Assembly: GCA_019751475.1 (NCBI GenBank)
Contig: JAIENH010000082.1
Coordinates: forward strand, 1 to 7,692
Direction of reading: 5' to 3'
From: Cyclobacteriaceae bacterium
GTDB lineage: Bacteria; Bacteroidota; Bacteroidia; Cytophagales; Cyclobacteriaceae
DNA: 7,692 nt
Of this stretch, positions 7,595 through 7,692 are shown in pieces; positions within the stretch are counted from its first letter, which is position 1, and each line of letters begins with the position of its first letter. The position numbers were made by a program, and so were the translations under genes. The notes under the pieces are model-generated. The model was given only the letters and a program-made list of their open reading frames with translations, made no database searches and was not told the DNA's origin.

Positions 7595-7692
7595 AATCCA
7601 GTAGCTTATTTTACGTTAAGCATCTGTAGTCTAAAGATTATAAGGAAATGAGAGAACTAACAATAAAGGAAGCAGTTAGAGAATATCTATCA
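7591..7692 (+). pseudogene. Start of a further gene, possibly interrupted by one TAG, running off the right edge
   Basis: An ATG at 7591 overlaps the preceding stop by four bases (ATGA), a common translational-coupling layout. It reads MKSSSLFYVKHL and then meets TAG at 7627-7629. The same frame is open from 7630 to the window end and contains an in-frame ATG at 7648, giving MRELTIKEAVREYLS before the edge. AAGGA at 7642-7646 sits very close to this second ATG. Either 7648 is the true start and the twelve-codon leader is chance, or the gene starts at 7591 and carries a nonsense mutation or sequence error. The visible residues resemble the first helix of a DNA-binding or winged-helix N-terminus, but 15 residues are too few to name it. 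Confidence 0.45.

Overview
The window looks like Bacteroidota chromosome, probably Cytophagales-like. I infer this from three things: protein families I associate with that phylum (a RecB/AddA-like helicase-nuclease, a multi-pass membrane patatin), weak or absent Shine-Dalgarno sequences, and intergenic AATCAGCG/TCTGCG repeats of a kind I remember from such genomes. No database was searched.

Layout. Positions 1-3164 (minus) hold almost all of a UvrD/RecB-type helicase with a C-terminal PD-(D/E)XK nuclease. About 1054 codons are open without a stop, and the C-terminus runs off the left edge. No ATG, GTG or TTG lies between the upstream in-frame stop (3186-3188) and the Walker A motif, so an ATT or CTG start, or a sequence change, is needed. 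Positions 3165-3329 hold a small repeat block flanked by imperfect inverted arms. Positions 3330-4250 (minus) encode a ten-segment EamA/DMT transporter with a GTG start. A 92-bp spacer separates it from the divergent gene at 4343-6625 (plus), a 760-residue patatin-type lipid acyl hydrolase with about seven membrane segments ahead of the catalytic domain.

From about 6630 rightward the base composition falls: one sampled 60-base row is 37% G+C (6961-7020), against 58% inside the patatin gene (5641-5700). This accessory-looking tract holds an unrecognised gene that is most likely one protein of about 299 residues split by a +1 frameshift within 7262-7287, seen as frames 6694-7290 and 7346-7594. 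Its stop overlaps the ATG of a further frame (7591) that is broken by one TAG and then stays open to the right edge, with an alternative start at 7648.

How the genes relate. The helicase-nuclease is a DNA-repair enzyme, and its usual AddB-like partner is not visible. The transporter and patatin are both membrane proteins sharing a divergent promoter region, but nothing else links them. The right-hand genes form a tight same-strand group showing one frame lesion and one possible nonsense lesion, so this small transferred operon may be decaying or may contain sequence errors. I found no RNA genes, CRISPR array or insertion sequence.
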